A stretch of DNA of 25,574 nt from positions 1 to 25,574 of the forward strand of contig JAHDCT010000002.1 in NCBI GenBank assembly GCA_020629735.1, in the 5' to 3' direction. A model generated the notes under the pieces. That model was given only the letters and a program-made list of their open reading frames with translations, was not told where the DNA came from and made no database searches. Both the position numbers and the translations under genes were made by a program. Source of the stretch: a bacterium. Lineage in GTDB: Bacteria > Patescibacteriota > Gracilibacteria > Absconditabacterales > Absconditicoccaceae. Position 1 is the first letter of the stretch, and the number at the start of each line of letters is the position of its first letter. Positions 1-8,163 of this stretch are shown here, one piece after another.

Positions 1-584
1 AAGATATTGCCTTGCTTATCGATCACAAGATATCTCCAGAATGAATTCACTCCTTTTTGTTGATGATTTGGAAACAGCTCATACATTGTTGTATAATTTC
101 CTTCGTATCATCTTGCATGGCGGATCAAAAAATCTTTTCCTTCAAAATAATCGATGATTGTTTGAGGAGAATTAACTAACTGAATATATGAGCATCATCC
201 ATGCTCTACAGCCATTTGACGTTCTACTTTTTCTTGGACAGAAGAAGGATCGTTAACTGCATCTTGGGTAGTGAATCCAAAGGTATCTACAGCTCGTTGT
301 ACTGATTCTGGTCTTACAATGATCGAATATTTACTCTCTTCACAGAATATATTAGAAAGTCCATGGGTATTTGTTCACGTAGCTGTGTACTCTGTTACTG
401 CTGGATTTGTTCACGTATATGCTTGTCTTGTAATAGTGTTATTTTGCCATCATGGTCAATCCTGACGTCCATTATCTCATCGATCTATACAAGTACTTAA
501 TGGTTCATATCAGTAAACTGCTGACAGAGGTAGTCAACAAATAATCAATCATAATATACACAGTATCCCTTTTTTAAATTTCAT
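1..584 (-). CDS. Secreted protein of unknown function (3' end outside window)
   Basis: I do not recognise this protein. Read with UGA=Gly the frame is open from the ATG at 584-582 to the window edge, giving 194 residues without a stop; the C-terminus is missing. Residues 1 to about 25 form a classical signal peptide: a basic start (MKFKK), a hydrophobic core rich in Leu, Ile and Cys, then an LSAVYG-type cleavage region. The mature part is polar, with scattered Cys and Trp and many Thr and Asn, and no repeat. It starts 7 bases after the stop of the pilin-like gene, so the two are almost certainly cotranscribed and perhaps act together in the envelope. With table 11 the gene would look broken by several UGA codons. 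Two CGA codons fall at non-diagnostic positions. The reading frame and export are well supported; the function is unknown. Confidence 0.8.
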
Positions 585-591
585 TTTTGAT

Positions 592-1089
592 TTATATATT
601 TCAAAGATTTGTACGAGTGAGTGATACAATAATGTATACTATTCATACACTCATTAGAGCTAGAAATACTCATAGTGCAACATATGCTATATGTCGTAAA
701 GCTTCTTTGAACTTTCCTTCATCTCATCGAGCTAACATTAGTTTTATTGCACCATATAGTATCATTGGAATTGCTAGAAGTACGGTTACTCTAAGAAGAA
801 ATTGAGCTGTTTTAGCGATGATAGAACCATTTAATCAGATACTTAGTACTGGTTCATCATTTCAAATATTTCCTAGATCCACTCAAAGTCCTATTTTTGT
901 ATCGAAAAGATCTTCTGCATCTCTATCAGATGCATATTGATAATCTTGTGGTTCGTCGAATACTTGTTCAAGAAGATCGTCTCATCTAGCTTCTACTATT
1001 GAACTATTTACGATTATTGAAAATCAACTTAGTAGTACTAAGCTTCGTATTATACTTTGACTAAGAAGTTTTATTGCTTTTTTTCACAT
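592..1089 (-). CDS. Small membrane protein, VirB2/type IV pilin-like architecture
   Basis: This is a 165-residue protein with UGA=Gly, starting MGKKAIK and ending at TAA (594-592). It has an N-terminal signal-like hydrophobic segment (about residues 8-32), an acidic middle (about 36-80), and two close hydrophobic segments (about 88-115 and 127-150) separated by a short charged loop containing GDEGKFKEAL. A signal peptide followed by two membrane helices with a small charged loop is the layout of VirB2/TrbC-type pilins and of the small pilin-like proteins common in Candidate Phyla Radiation genomes. The family assignment rests on architecture only. It lies 25 bases after the coiled-coil gene and 7 bases before a secreted-protein gene, forming a three-gene operon. 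Three CGA codons occur, two of them in and just after the loop. It could instead be an unrelated two-helix membrane protein. Confidence 0.75.
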
Positions 1090-1114
1090 TTTATTTTTGT
1101 TTTTTTAAATGTTT

Positions 1115-1525
1115 TTAGATCATTTCTAGCAGATCATCTGCCGCTTCTGCATCTTTTTGAGCCACATCTTTTTCTTGATCTTTCATTTGTGCTACTTTCT
1201 CTACATACCCTGATTCTTCTCGCTTGTTGAGGTATTTTTGCTTAATTTCTTGTTTTTTCTTTTCGTATTTTTCTTCTATCTCTTTTAGTTTCACTTTTTC
1301 TTTTGTGAGTATTGCTCTTAGTTTTTCAACTTGCTCATTATTCATTAAAGGAAGTAAGTTGAACCGATTTTGTTTTTCTTCATCAGTATCAATTGATTTT
1401 GATTGAAGAACCATCACCATCAATTCTGTTTCGTTCTTGAGAAATTCTTCTGGTATGTCAAATTTAGTCGCTATTTCTCGGAGTTCTTTAGGTAGTACTT
1501 GTTGAATTAGTTTCAGGTCTGTCAT
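1115..1525 (-). CDS. Hypothetical charged coiled-coil protein
   Basis: This 136-residue protein contains no UGA codon, so it reads the same under tables 11 and 25. Residues 1-60 are mixed helical sequence, with LLPLMNNEQVEKL near residues 57-69. Residues about 70-125 are a highly charged Lys/Glu helix (EKYEKKKQEIKQKYLNK) predicted to be a coiled coil, and the end is acidic (AADDLLEMI). I recognise no catalytic motif. It is cytosolic by appearance (no signal peptide) and is the first gene of the minus-strand operon, directly downstream of a strong promoter at 1559-1587. Its two CGA codons and one CGG codon fall at PKEL(CGA)EIATK, QN(CGG)FNLLP and NK(CGA)EESG. Tryptophan or arginine could fit each. 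A helper or regulator of the downstream pilin-like genes is possible but unproven. Confidence 0.75.
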   Translation of the reverse strand: MTDLKLIQQVLPKELREIATKFDIPEEFLKNETELMVMVLQSKSIDTDEEKQNRFNLLPLMNNEQVEKLRAILTKEKVKLKEIEEKYEKKKQEIKQKYLNKREESGYVEKVAQMKDQEKDVAQKDAEAADDLLEMI

Positions 1526-1558
1526 TCGTATGCGCCAAAAATAAATATATACTTATTT

Positions 1559-1587
1559 AGTATAAGAAGGTTAAAATTTAAAGTCAA
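1559..1587 (-). promoter_or_regulatory. Sigma70-type promoter of the minus-strand operon
   Basis: Read on the minus strand, a -35 box TTGACT (1587-1582) and a -10 box TATACT (1564-1559) are separated by exactly 17 bases. Transcription would begin near 1551, about 26 bases before the ATG at 1525. This is the clearest consensus promoter in the window. The rest of the divergent region up to the infC start (1588-1723) is AT-rich; I see no equally good plus-strand promoter there. Confidence 0.7.
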
Positions 1588-1723
1588 ATTTTCCCACTTC
1601 TCAATTGCGATATTCTCTATATTGTACATCTTTTAAGAGAAAAAACATATAAAGTGTCAAGATTCACTTGTATTGCTGTGTAATTTCATTATTTTTGCTC
1701 AGTTTTTAAAACAATTTTAGTGT

Positions 1724-2308
1724 ATGAATCACTGAAGAAGGAATAATAGAAATCAGAAAAAGTCTCGAAAGGTTTTTAAGAACGAAGATATTAAAGCTTT
1801 TAATATCATGGTTATTGATGCTGAATGAGAACAACTTGGAGTAATGCCAAGAGCAAAGGCCTTAGCAATGGCGTGAGATCAATGACTTGATCTGGTGCAA
1901 ATTAGTTATGATCCTGAAAAGAGGGTTTGTACTGCTAAGCTTGTTGATTTTGGTAAATACCAATATGAGAAGAAGAAGCAAGAAAGTGAAAAAAGAAAGA
2001 AGCAAAAAGCCAAAGTTCAGAAGGAAGTTAAGTTCTGATATAACATTGGAGACCATGATTTAGAAATGAAGGTTAAGAAAGCTATTTCATTCTTATGAAA
2101 AGGTCATCCTGTTAAGATTAATGTTGTCTTAAGATGAAGAGAGAAGGTGTATAAAGAGATTGTTCGTGTTAAATTGGATTGAGTTGAGGATCAGTTAAAG
2201 GAATATGGTAAGTCAATGTGAGTAAAAGCAGAAGCGCATGGATTTTCTTTGGTTATACTTGCTTTGAAGAATAAGAGGCCAAAGAAAAAAGATGTAGATA
2301 GTGTTTAA
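1724..2308 (+). CDS. infC: Translation initiation factor IF-3
   Basis: IF3 binds the 30S subunit, prevents premature 50S joining and checks start-codon/initiator-tRNA pairing. The 194-residue translation (UGA=Gly) shows the family layout. A basic N-terminal tail is followed by the N domain with NEDI...VIDAEGEQLGVMPRAKAL (about residues 25-50), a Lys/Arg/Glu-rich linker helix (about 85-105), and the C domain with the conserved IGDHDLEMKVKKAISFLGKG region and VVLRGRE (about 110-140). The start is ATG; the unusual AUU-type start that autoregulates infC in E. coli is not needed here. It opens the plus-strand cluster and precedes rpmI by 27 bases, the usual infC-rpmI-rplT order. UGA codes several core glycines, for example in AEGEQLG and LGKGH. 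One CGA (1766) lies in the disordered tail. Confidence 0.97.
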
Positions 2309-2335
2309 TTTATTTGATTAATTTGTGTTTATAGA

Positions 2336-2536
2336 ATGTGAAAAATGAAGACTCAAAAGTCAGTTGCTAAAAGATTTAAAGTTAGTAAGAGAGGTAAGCT
2401 TTTGCATAGTAAGACATGTAAAAGTCATCTTTTGACGAAAAAAGGAAAAACAACTAAGAAGCAAAAGTATGGACAAGAAATTGCGAAGGTAGAATATAGG
2501 AGAATGGCAAGAATGATCTCATGTAAGATGAGATAA
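2336..2536 (+). CDS. rpmI: 50S ribosomal protein bL35
   Basis: bL35 is a small basic protein of the large subunit. The translation is 66 residues, the usual size. The start is chosen at 2336 rather than the ATG at 2345 because ATG-TGA-AAA-ATG-AAG reads MGKMKT with UGA=Gly, matching the family opening MPKMKT; with table 11 the first three residues would be lost. The body contains the signature KSVAKRFKVSKRGKLLHSK and a Lys/Arg-rich second half. It sits between infC and rplT, as in most bacteria. The spacing to rplT is unusually long (266 bases) and holds possible leader structure. Confidence 0.95.
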
Positions 2537-2637
2537 TTCCTAATTTTGGTTACATCTTTATATAATAGTATTTTAATAGTAATAAGTTGTTACGGGCTAT
2601 ATTATTAGAATGCATCTGTAGTAAATAAAAATAAGAA

Positions 2638-2802
2638 CTAGATTCATTCTTGTCAGGAAAACAAGTTTGAATTACTTAAATGTATGTTTTGTCTTCTTAA
2701 TCTAGCTGTTTCTAGTGTAGTGGCTTAATATGCAAACACCGTTTTGTTGTTTATATCTTAGTGTATAAACGGCTTTTGTTTATTTACTTTATAAAGTAGA
2801 GT
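2638..2802 (+). promoter_or_regulatory. Possible structured leader upstream of rplT
   Basis: The 266-base gap between rpmI and rplT contains several inverted repeats. An outer pair CTAGATT/AATCTAG (2638-2644 with 2699-2705) encloses CTTGT/ACAAG (2649-2653 with 2661-2665). Next come two mutually exclusive pairings that share one 3' arm: GTTTATA/TATAAAC (2749-2755 with 2764-2770) and CCGTTT/AAACGG (2739-2744 with 2767-2772), followed by a T-rich run. A perfect 14-base palindrome TACTTTATAAAGTA lies at 2785-2798, 4 bases before the start codon. Autoregulation by L20 binding a leader RNA is known in other bacteria; that this leader does so is inference. Confidence 0.35.
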
Positions 2803-3150
2803 ATGGTTAGAATTTCAAATGGGTTTGCTAGACATAAAAAACATAGAAAATATGTTAAGAGAGCAAAGTGATTCAGACTCTGAAGAAGTAATGTTTACTC
2901 TCAGGTAAGGCGTGCTCTTGTTAAGCAAGGACAAAACGCTTATATCTGAAGAAAGTTTAAAAAGAGATCTTTTAGAAGACTTTGGATTGAGAGATTGTCA
3001 GCTGTTCTTAGGAATAAAGGGTTGAAGTATTCAACTTTTATGTGATCAGCTACTAAGAAATCAATCAAGCTTAACAGAAAGGTTCTTTCTAATATTGCAG
3101 TTGTATTTCCAGCAGTGTTTGACGAAATAACTAATCAAGTTACTGCCTAA
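2803..3150 (+). CDS. rplT: 50S ribosomal protein bL20
   Basis: bL20 is an early assembly protein of the 50S subunit that binds 23S rRNA and often represses its own operon. The translation is 115 residues (family about 117). It shows the basic N-terminal helix (GFARHKKHRKYVKRAKGFRL) with UGA at conserved glycines, then the globular domain with WIERLSAVLRNKGLKYSTFM and NRKVLSNIAV. It lies downstream of rpmI in the standard order but after a long, possibly structured leader. Upstream is U-rich sequence and a palindrome, with no purine-rich ribosome-binding site. All its arginines use AGA, AGG or CGT. Confidence 0.97.
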
Positions 3151-3193
3151 TATATCTGTCCGTTGTATTACTATGTCTATCTCTCTTCTCTTT

Positions 3194-3277
3194 GCCGGGA
3201 TGGCGGAATTGGTAGACGCAGCGGACTTAAAATCCGCCGAAGTTATCTTCGTGCCGGTTCAAGTCCGGCTCTCGGCA
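3194..3277 (+). tRNA. tRNA-Leu (anticodon UAA)
   Basis: This is an 84-base class II tRNA. The 7-bp acceptor stem pairs GCCGGGA with TCTCGGC (one G-U). The D arm contains GGCGGAATTGGTAGACGC, and the anticodon stem GCGGA/TCCGC closes loop CTTAAAA with anticodon TAA. The variable arm is long, as in Leu tRNAs, and the T arm contains GGTTCAAGTCC. The discriminator base is A and the 3' CCA is not encoded. It sits inside the ribosomal protein cluster between rplT and the S21-like gene, so it is probably processed from the common transcript. Confidence 0.97.
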
Positions 3278-3351
3278 ATTTTCTTCTCTTAATTATGAGA
3301 GTTGAAGACCATGAGATCTATTACTTATTTATATATATACTTGTTATCCTT

Positions 3352-3615
3352 ATGTGATTTATTGTTCATAAAGCTTGAGATCTTAATACGAATGAAAGAC
3401 TTATCGCTTTTTATAAAAAAGAGCTTTACGCTTCTCATATTATAGATACAGCTAAAAAGCAAAAGCACTATGGAACTAAATGGTATAGAAAATTTGTATC
3501 ATTTAATTTTCCTGGAGCTAGAAGATACCAAAGAATGAGAGCAATTGTATGATCAGCATATAAGAAGACAAAGAGAAAGTTCAATATGCTTTCACATTTA
3601 TGAATGAAGATATAG
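3352..3615 (+). CDS. Small basic protein, possibly divergent ribosomal protein bS21
   Basis: This 87-residue basic protein (UGA=Gly) starts MGFIVHKAGDLNTNERL and ends at TAG. The segment ERLIAFYKKELYASHIID resembles the first helix of bS21 (a helical stretch with phi-x-x-F-K-K-E), and the rest is rich in Lys, Arg, Tyr and aromatic residues, as expected for an rRNA-binding protein. It is longer than typical bS21 (60-70 residues), and the match is weak and by eye. Its place between tRNA-Leu and rplU, within an otherwise purely translational cluster, supports a ribosomal role. Upstream sequence is AT-rich (TTACTTATTTATATATATAC), with no Shine-Dalgarno. The coding call is good; the identity is uncertain. 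Confidence 0.6.
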
Positions 3616-3714
3616 TCATACGAGACCCTATAGATTATTTGTTAATATACTTAACTGTTATAATCTTTGCATAACTTATATGATTTGTTTTACTATCTTG
3701 AATATCGCAAACTA

Positions 3715-4035
3715 ATGTATGCTGTTATAGAAACGCAATGACACCAATATATTGTTCAAGAATGATCTGAAATTGTTCTTGATAGATTCCCAGACCTTAA
3801 AGAGTGAGACACAGTTGAAATAGATAATGTTTACTGTCTTTTTGATGAAGATGGTAAGAATGTTTCTGTAGGTGCACCGACACTTGCATGAGCAAAAGTT
3901 ACTGCTTCAGTTGTTGCTAATCAGAGAGGTGATAAAATTAGAGTTATGAAGTTCCAAAGTAAGAAAAGATACCAAAGAGTATTCTGACACAGATCATACC
4001 AAACTATCTTAAAGATTGAGAAAATCTCTGGATAA
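3715..4035 (+). CDS. rplU: 50S ribosomal protein bL21
   Basis: bL21 is a beta-barrel protein of the 50S subunit that contacts 23S rRNA. The 106-residue translation (family about 103) begins MYAVIETQGHQYIVQEG, matching the conserved opening Y-A-V-I-x-T-G-G-K-Q-Y-x-V. The middle has VGAPTLAGAKVTASVV, and the C-terminus has the signature KKRYQRVFGHRSYQT. Conserved glycines at QEG, LAG and FGH are UGA. In most bacteria rplU is followed directly by rpmA (bL27). Here infA follows after 31 bases and rpmA is not in the window, so the usual pair is split. Confidence 0.95.
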
Positions 4036-4066
4036 GTTTGTATTTTTTATTCCCCATTTAGTGTAC

Positions 4067-4417
4067 ATGGCTAATGAGTCAATTGAAGTAGAAGGATTAG
4101 TATTGGAAATTTTATGATGATGAAAGTATAGAGTTCAATTAGTTGATATGGATATGGAGGTTGAGGCTTACGCTGCTGGTAAAATGAAGAGATTCAGGAT
4201 TAAAATTATTCCGTGAGACCTAGTTACCGTAGAATTAAATCCTTACGAACCTACAAAGTGACGTATTGTCTATAGAACAATTAATAAGTCATCTAAAAAA
4301 TGAAGATGAAAGAAGAAAGAAGAAAAAGTTGAACCTAAAGTTAAACCTAAAATTGAATCTACTGAAAAACCTCAGAAACCAGTAACACCAGATGTTGATA
4401 AGAACGTTACAGAATAA
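4067..4417 (+). CDS. infA: Translation initiation factor IF-1 with C-terminal extension
   Basis: IF1 occupies the ribosomal A site during initiation. Residues 1 to about 75 form the OB fold: MANESIEVEGLVLEILGGGKYRVQ, then AAGKMKRFRIKIIPGDLVTVEL and a KGRIVYR end. The three glycines of EILGGGKYRV are three UGA codons in a row (4115-4123), an emphatic case of the recoding. Normal IF1 ends near residue 72. Here about 40 further residues follow, first Lys/Arg-rich (KKGRGKKKEEK) then Pro/Lys/Glu-rich and probably disordered. It precedes rpmJ and rpsM, the common infA-rpmJ-rpsM-rpsK order. Confidence 0.95.
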
Positions 4418-4468
4418 TTGTTGTCCTTATTTTGCTTATATTATTTTACTCAGTTAATTACCTACCCG

Positions 4469-4621
4469 ATGAAAGTTTGATCTTCAATTAAAGCAGGAAA
4501 ATGATATGTAGTCGTAAGTAGAAGAAACAAATCTTGAACTAAGCGTAGAAAATACCTTGTTCAGGTAAATAGAAAAAAGACATGAAGAAAGAATGCTAAT
4601 GTAAAGGCAAGACAAGGATAG
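4469..4621 (+). CDS. rpmJ: 50S ribosomal protein bL36, cysteine-free and enlarged
   Basis: This 50-residue basic protein starts MKVGSSIKAGK, has VVVSRRNK and YLVQVNRK in the middle, and ends VKARQG. Start and end match bL36 (MKVRASVK... and ...KQRQG). Its place between infA and rpsM is the classic rpmJ site. It differs from ordinary bL36 (37-38 residues) in having no cysteine or histidine zinc ligands and about 12 extra residues, so it would be a zinc-independent form. UGA encodes four glycines. Identification rests on position and the two ends, since the middle has diverged. Confidence 0.8.
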
Positions 4622-4698
4622 TCTTTACGAAGTTTATGACTTATTTACGTTGTAAACTTTAGTAGAAAATTGCTTATTTATTATTATTGCACAATATT

Positions 4699-5073
4699 AT
4701 GTTTAGACTTCAATGACATGTGCTCCCAGATAAGAAAGCTATCTGGATTGCCTTAACCTATATCTATGGTATTGGTTTGTCTACTTCTAAAAAAATTCTT
4801 AACCAGTACAAAATTCCTTTGGAAAAAAAGGTTGGTGAATTAACTGAAGAAGAACAGAAGATTCTTACTGATCACTTGAAAGAAATGATTCTTGAAAATG
4901 ATCTAAGAAGAGAGATTGCTTCAAGCATCAAGAGACTTAAGGAAATTAAGTGTTATAGATGAATGAGACATAATCTTTGACTTCCTGTGAGATGACAAAA
5001 TACTAGAAAACGTGGTAAAACTGCTAAGAAGCTTCTTTGAAGATCTAGAGTTAGACCAGTGTTGAAGAAATAA
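4699..5073 (+). CDS. rpsM: 30S ribosomal protein uS13
   Basis: uS13 sits in the head of the 30S subunit and contacts P-site tRNA and the 50S bridge. The translation is 124 residues. It has the N-terminal helix-two-turns-helix domain (YIYGIGLSTSKKIL about residues 22-35) and the diagnostic C-terminal block YRGMRHNLGLPVRGQNTRKR (about 91-110), with UGA at three of its glycines. The protein ends in a basic tail. With table 11 only the N-terminal two thirds would be called, so this is a clear recoding case. It is followed by rpsK after 36 bases. The upstream U-rich run TTATTTATTATTATTG replaces a ribosome-binding site. Confidence 0.97.
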
Positions 5074-5109
5074 TAAGAATTTCATTTTACTTATACAATA
5101 TTGCTAGTA

Positions 5110-5496
5110 ATGGCTGTATCAAAAAAGAAAAAGAAGAGTATTAAGATCTCATCAGGGATCGTGCATATTCTGACTACTTCAAATAACACTCATATCACAT
5201 TAACTGATCCTCAAGGGAATAGAATTCTTTGATGAGGTACTGGTACGTTGTGATTTAAGGGTGCTAAGAAGAGTACTCCTTATGCTGCAGAACAGCTAAC
5301 TAAGGGAATTATCCAGAATGCTAAAGACAATATGGGATTGAAAGAAATCTGAATTATTGCTAAGTGACTTGGATTATGAAGAGATGGTGCATTTAAAGGG
5401 ATTAATGACGTTGGTTGAATTGATATTATGTGGATCAAAGAAGCAACTCCAATTCAATTCTGAGGATGTAAGAGAAAGAGAGTTAAGAGAAATTAA
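5110..5496 (+). CDS. rpsK: 30S ribosomal protein uS11
   Basis: uS11 forms the platform of the 30S subunit near the E site. The 128-residue translation has a Lys-rich start, then SGIVHILTTSNNTHITLTD, the conserved GGGTGTLGFKGAKKSTPYAA (about residues 43-62) and the end block TPIQFGGCKRKRVKRN. The first two glycines of GGGTG are UGA, and others in the GLGLGRDGA region are UGA too. The start at 5110 follows an AT-rich leader (TTACTTATACAATATTGC). It is part of the alpha-operon core rpsM-rpsK-rpsD-rpoA-rplQ. Confidence 0.97.
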
Positions 5497-5541
5497 TCCA
5501 TTATAGCACTATATTCTTTATTTTAGCTAGACTTATTTGAA

Positions 5542-6165
5542 ATGAAATATACATGACCTAAATTTAAGTTATGTAGAAGAGAAGGAGTTAATCTCTTCTG
5601 ACCTGCAAAATACGATGTAAGAAAGAGAAGAACTGTTCCTGGTCAACATTGAGCAGGTAATGTTAGATATTCTGAATATGGTAAATTGTTGAGAAACAAA
5701 CAACTATTTAAGAGAATGTATCTTCTTACTGAAAAGACATTTAAGAGAATTGTAACTAAGATCTCGTCTACATATGCTAAGAACCATTCAATGGCTCACG
5801 ATAAGGCTATGTTACAGTTCTTGGAAAGAAGAATGGATGTTATCGTTTTGAGAGCATGATTTGCTCATACGATTATGCAAGCTAGACAGATTGTAAACCA
5901 TGGTCATTTTCTTCTTAACGATAAGAAGCATAATGTTCCTTCAACTTTTGTTAAGGTATGAGATAAAATTAGTCTTAAACAGAAACTACAATCATCTCCG
6001 TTGTACTCAATCGCTCCTATTAACGAATGAAATGTTCAGATACCTGCTTGGTTGAAAGTTAATAAGAAGACGTTTGAAATTGAGATTTTAGATCTTCCAA
6101 ATCCTGAAGAAATTAATACTCCGGTTGATCTATTGAAGGTAGTAGAATACTACGCTAGAGCGTAA
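5542..6165 (+). CDS. rpsD: 30S ribosomal protein uS4
   Basis: uS4 is a primary 16S rRNA-binding assembly protein and, in E. coli, the repressor of the alpha operon. The 207-residue translation starts MKYTGPKFKLCRREGVNLFG and has the conserved VPGQHGAGNVRYSEYGKLLR (about residues 34-53). The S4 RNA-binding domain (about 95-160) contains RRMDVIVLRAGFAHTIMQAR and VNHGHFLLNDKK, and the end is VVEYYARA. Only one Cys remains near the N-terminus, so the zinc-type four-Cys site is absent. UGA encodes conserved glycines. The 45-base gap before it is U-rich without a Shine-Dalgarno. Confidence 0.97.
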
Positions 6166-6217
6166 TAAAAGACTTGTTTGTTATAAATACTTTTTATTTC
6201 ACTACTGAGCATCACTT

Positions 6218-7213
6218 ATGTTAGATATCCAAAAGTTTATCGGAACGCCTAAAATTATCGTTGAAGAAATTGATGCTGTTACTACTCGTTTTGAGTTACA
6301 GTTTCTTCCAAGATGATTCTGACATACGCTTTGAAATGCCCTAAGAAGAGCTATCTTGTGATATTCTGCTGGTTGAGCAATTACTTGATTAAAAATTAAT
6401 TGAGCTTCTCATGAATATCATACTCTTGATGGAGTAAAAGAATCAATTATCGATATGATGTTGAATTTCAAGAAGCTTCGTTTTAAGGTTGATGAGAACG
6501 TAGAAAAGCTACAATGGATTTCTCAAAGATTTAGTTGAGTTGGTACATATACATGAGCAGACTTGAAACTCCCAAGTGGTGTTGAAATGCTTAATGGAGA
6601 TGTTTACCTTTGTGAAATTTCAGATCCTTCTGTTGAAGTTGTATTAGACTACAGACTTGAAAAAGGATATGGATATTACTCAATTGATTTCTTGAAATCT
6701 CGTGAAGAAAAGAAGGATGGTCAAGATTTGAATGTTCTTTTTATTGATAATGACTTTAGAGCTACTGAGTACGTTACGTATGAAGTTGAAGATGTTATTG
6801 ATGATTTCTCATGAAGTAGTAAAGATAAACTAATTCTTGAAGTAAAAACTATATCTTCTTCAATTAAGGCTCAAGAATTGCTTTCTTTTGCTGGTGAAGT
6901 TGTTGCTTCTTATGCTAAGTTATTCATCTTTGATGATGTATATGTTGATAAATCATTATTGGTTGATTTCTATGATATCGCTGAAACAACTGATAAGATG
7001 GTTGAAGATATGAATATCAAAACAATTCCTATTGATGCTCTTCCTCTGTCTGAAAGGACAAGAAATGCATTAATTAAGAATGAAGTACTTTATGTTGAAG
7101 ATCTAGAGAAGAAGAGAAAATCTGAACTTCTTAGCATGAAGGGAATTTGAAGAAAAGCTGTTGATGAAATTATAGACTCACTTGCAAATATGTGAAAAAG
7201 TTTAGAAGGTTAA
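6218..7213 (+). CDS. rpoA: DNA-directed RNA polymerase subunit alpha
   Basis: The alpha subunit dimerises to nucleate RNA polymerase assembly and binds upstream promoter DNA and regulators through its C-terminal domain. The 331-residue translation (family 310-340) has the N-terminal domain with GHTLGNALRRAIL (about residues 33-45, UGA at its glycines) and the middle insert domain. After an acidic linker comes a complete C-terminal domain with the helix-hairpin-helix block IDALPLSERTRNALI and LLSMKGIGRKAVDEI (about 271-320). It lies between rpsD and rplQ as in most bacteria. The frame is broken four to five times under table 11, which would produce fragments only. Confidence 0.97.
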
Positions 7214-7250
7214 TCCTTTGTTCTATTTATTTACCTTTACGTAAGTACCC

Positions 7251-7637
7251 ATGAGGCATAAGCATAAAAGAATTTTAGAACTTAATACTGGTCAAGTAAA
7301 GACTACTACAGTTCTTAGAAATATGTTAACTAGCCTGGTTATTAATTGAAAAATGGTAACTACAAGCAAGAGATCAAGAGTACTCAAATCGTTTACTGAT
7401 AAATTTTTTGCTCGTCTTGTTAGAATCCAATCATCATATGATGCTAAGGATGCTAAAAGAGAATCAGATAAATTTGTTGGTTCTGTTCTTTATTCTGAAG
7501 AAGCAGGTAAGAAAGTAGTTAATGAACTTCTTCCAAAGTTTATTGAAGATGGAATATCTACTTCATTTGTTACTAACTACAAAATGTGATTTAGACCTTG
7601 AGACGGTGCTGAGAAAGTTCTTGTTTCACTTGTATAA
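7251..7637 (+). CDS. rplQ: 50S ribosomal protein bL17
   Basis: bL17 lies near the exit tunnel of the 50S subunit. The 128-residue translation starts MRHKHKRILELNTGQVKTTT, shorter at the opening than the usual MRHxxxxxKLGR. It continues with VLRNMLTSLVINGKMVTTSKR (INGKM with UGA as Gly) and ends NYKMGFRPGDGAEKVLVSLV, matching the conserved R-x-G-D-x-A-x-x-x-x-I-E-L/V end. It closes the alpha-operon block, 41 bases before rplM. Confidence 0.95.
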
Positions 7638-7677
7638 TCAGAGTATAATTACTTATTTTAATTTATCTTTCCGTACA

Positions 7678-8136
7678 ATGCAGTTTACTAAAACGGATCT
7701 TAACAAAACAGTTTGGGCTCATCCAAATTGGTTAAAGAACAATAGAAATCGATGGATTGTTGATGCCAGTTGAAAAACTTTAGGTAGATTGGCAGTTGAA
7801 ATAGCTAAAAAACTTCAATGAAAGCATAAAGCATGTTACTGTGATATGTGGGATGCTGGAGATTATGTTATTGTTACTAACGCAGATAAGCTTGTTGTAA
7901 CATGAAACAAGATGGCATTAAAAACATACTATAGATATAGTGGTTACAAAGGTAACGTTAAATCATATAGTTTGAAATGGATGATGGCTAACCGTCCACT
8001 TAGAGTTTTGGAGCTAGCAGTTAAAGGTATGCTTCCAAAGAATAAGATGAGAAAAGGAAGATTAGCTAGACTTAAATTATTTAAGGATGATCAACATCCA
8101 TATGCTGACAAAAACCCTGAAACTTTAGGGAACTAA
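7678..8136 (+). CDS. rplM: 50S ribosomal protein uL13
   Basis: uL13 is one of the earliest 50S assembly proteins. The 152-residue translation shows WIVDASGKTLGRLAVEIAKK (about residues 26-45), then LQGKHKA, GDYVIVTNADKLVVTGNK, TYYRYSGYKG and VKGMLPKNKMRKGRLARLK. UGA supplies glycines in SGK, LQGK and TGN. It pairs with rpsI downstream, as is near universal. One CGA (7750) precedes WIVDA. Either Arg or Trp would be allowed there, with Arg the more usual residue, so this is the position most favourable to the normal meaning of CGA. The upstream leader is U-rich. Confidence 0.97.
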
Positions 8137-8163
8137 TTATACTTTATTATTTATTTATTTCTG

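Noticed and set aside
3640..3664. Possible promoter TTGTTA ... TATAAT before rplU
   Set aside because: The spacer is only about 14 bases, so a functional sigma70 promoter is doubtful in such AT-rich sequence.
4720..4962. Impression of many pseudogenes or truncated ribosomal proteins when read with table 11
   Set aside because: All breaks are UGA codons at conserved glycines; with table 25 the genes are intact.
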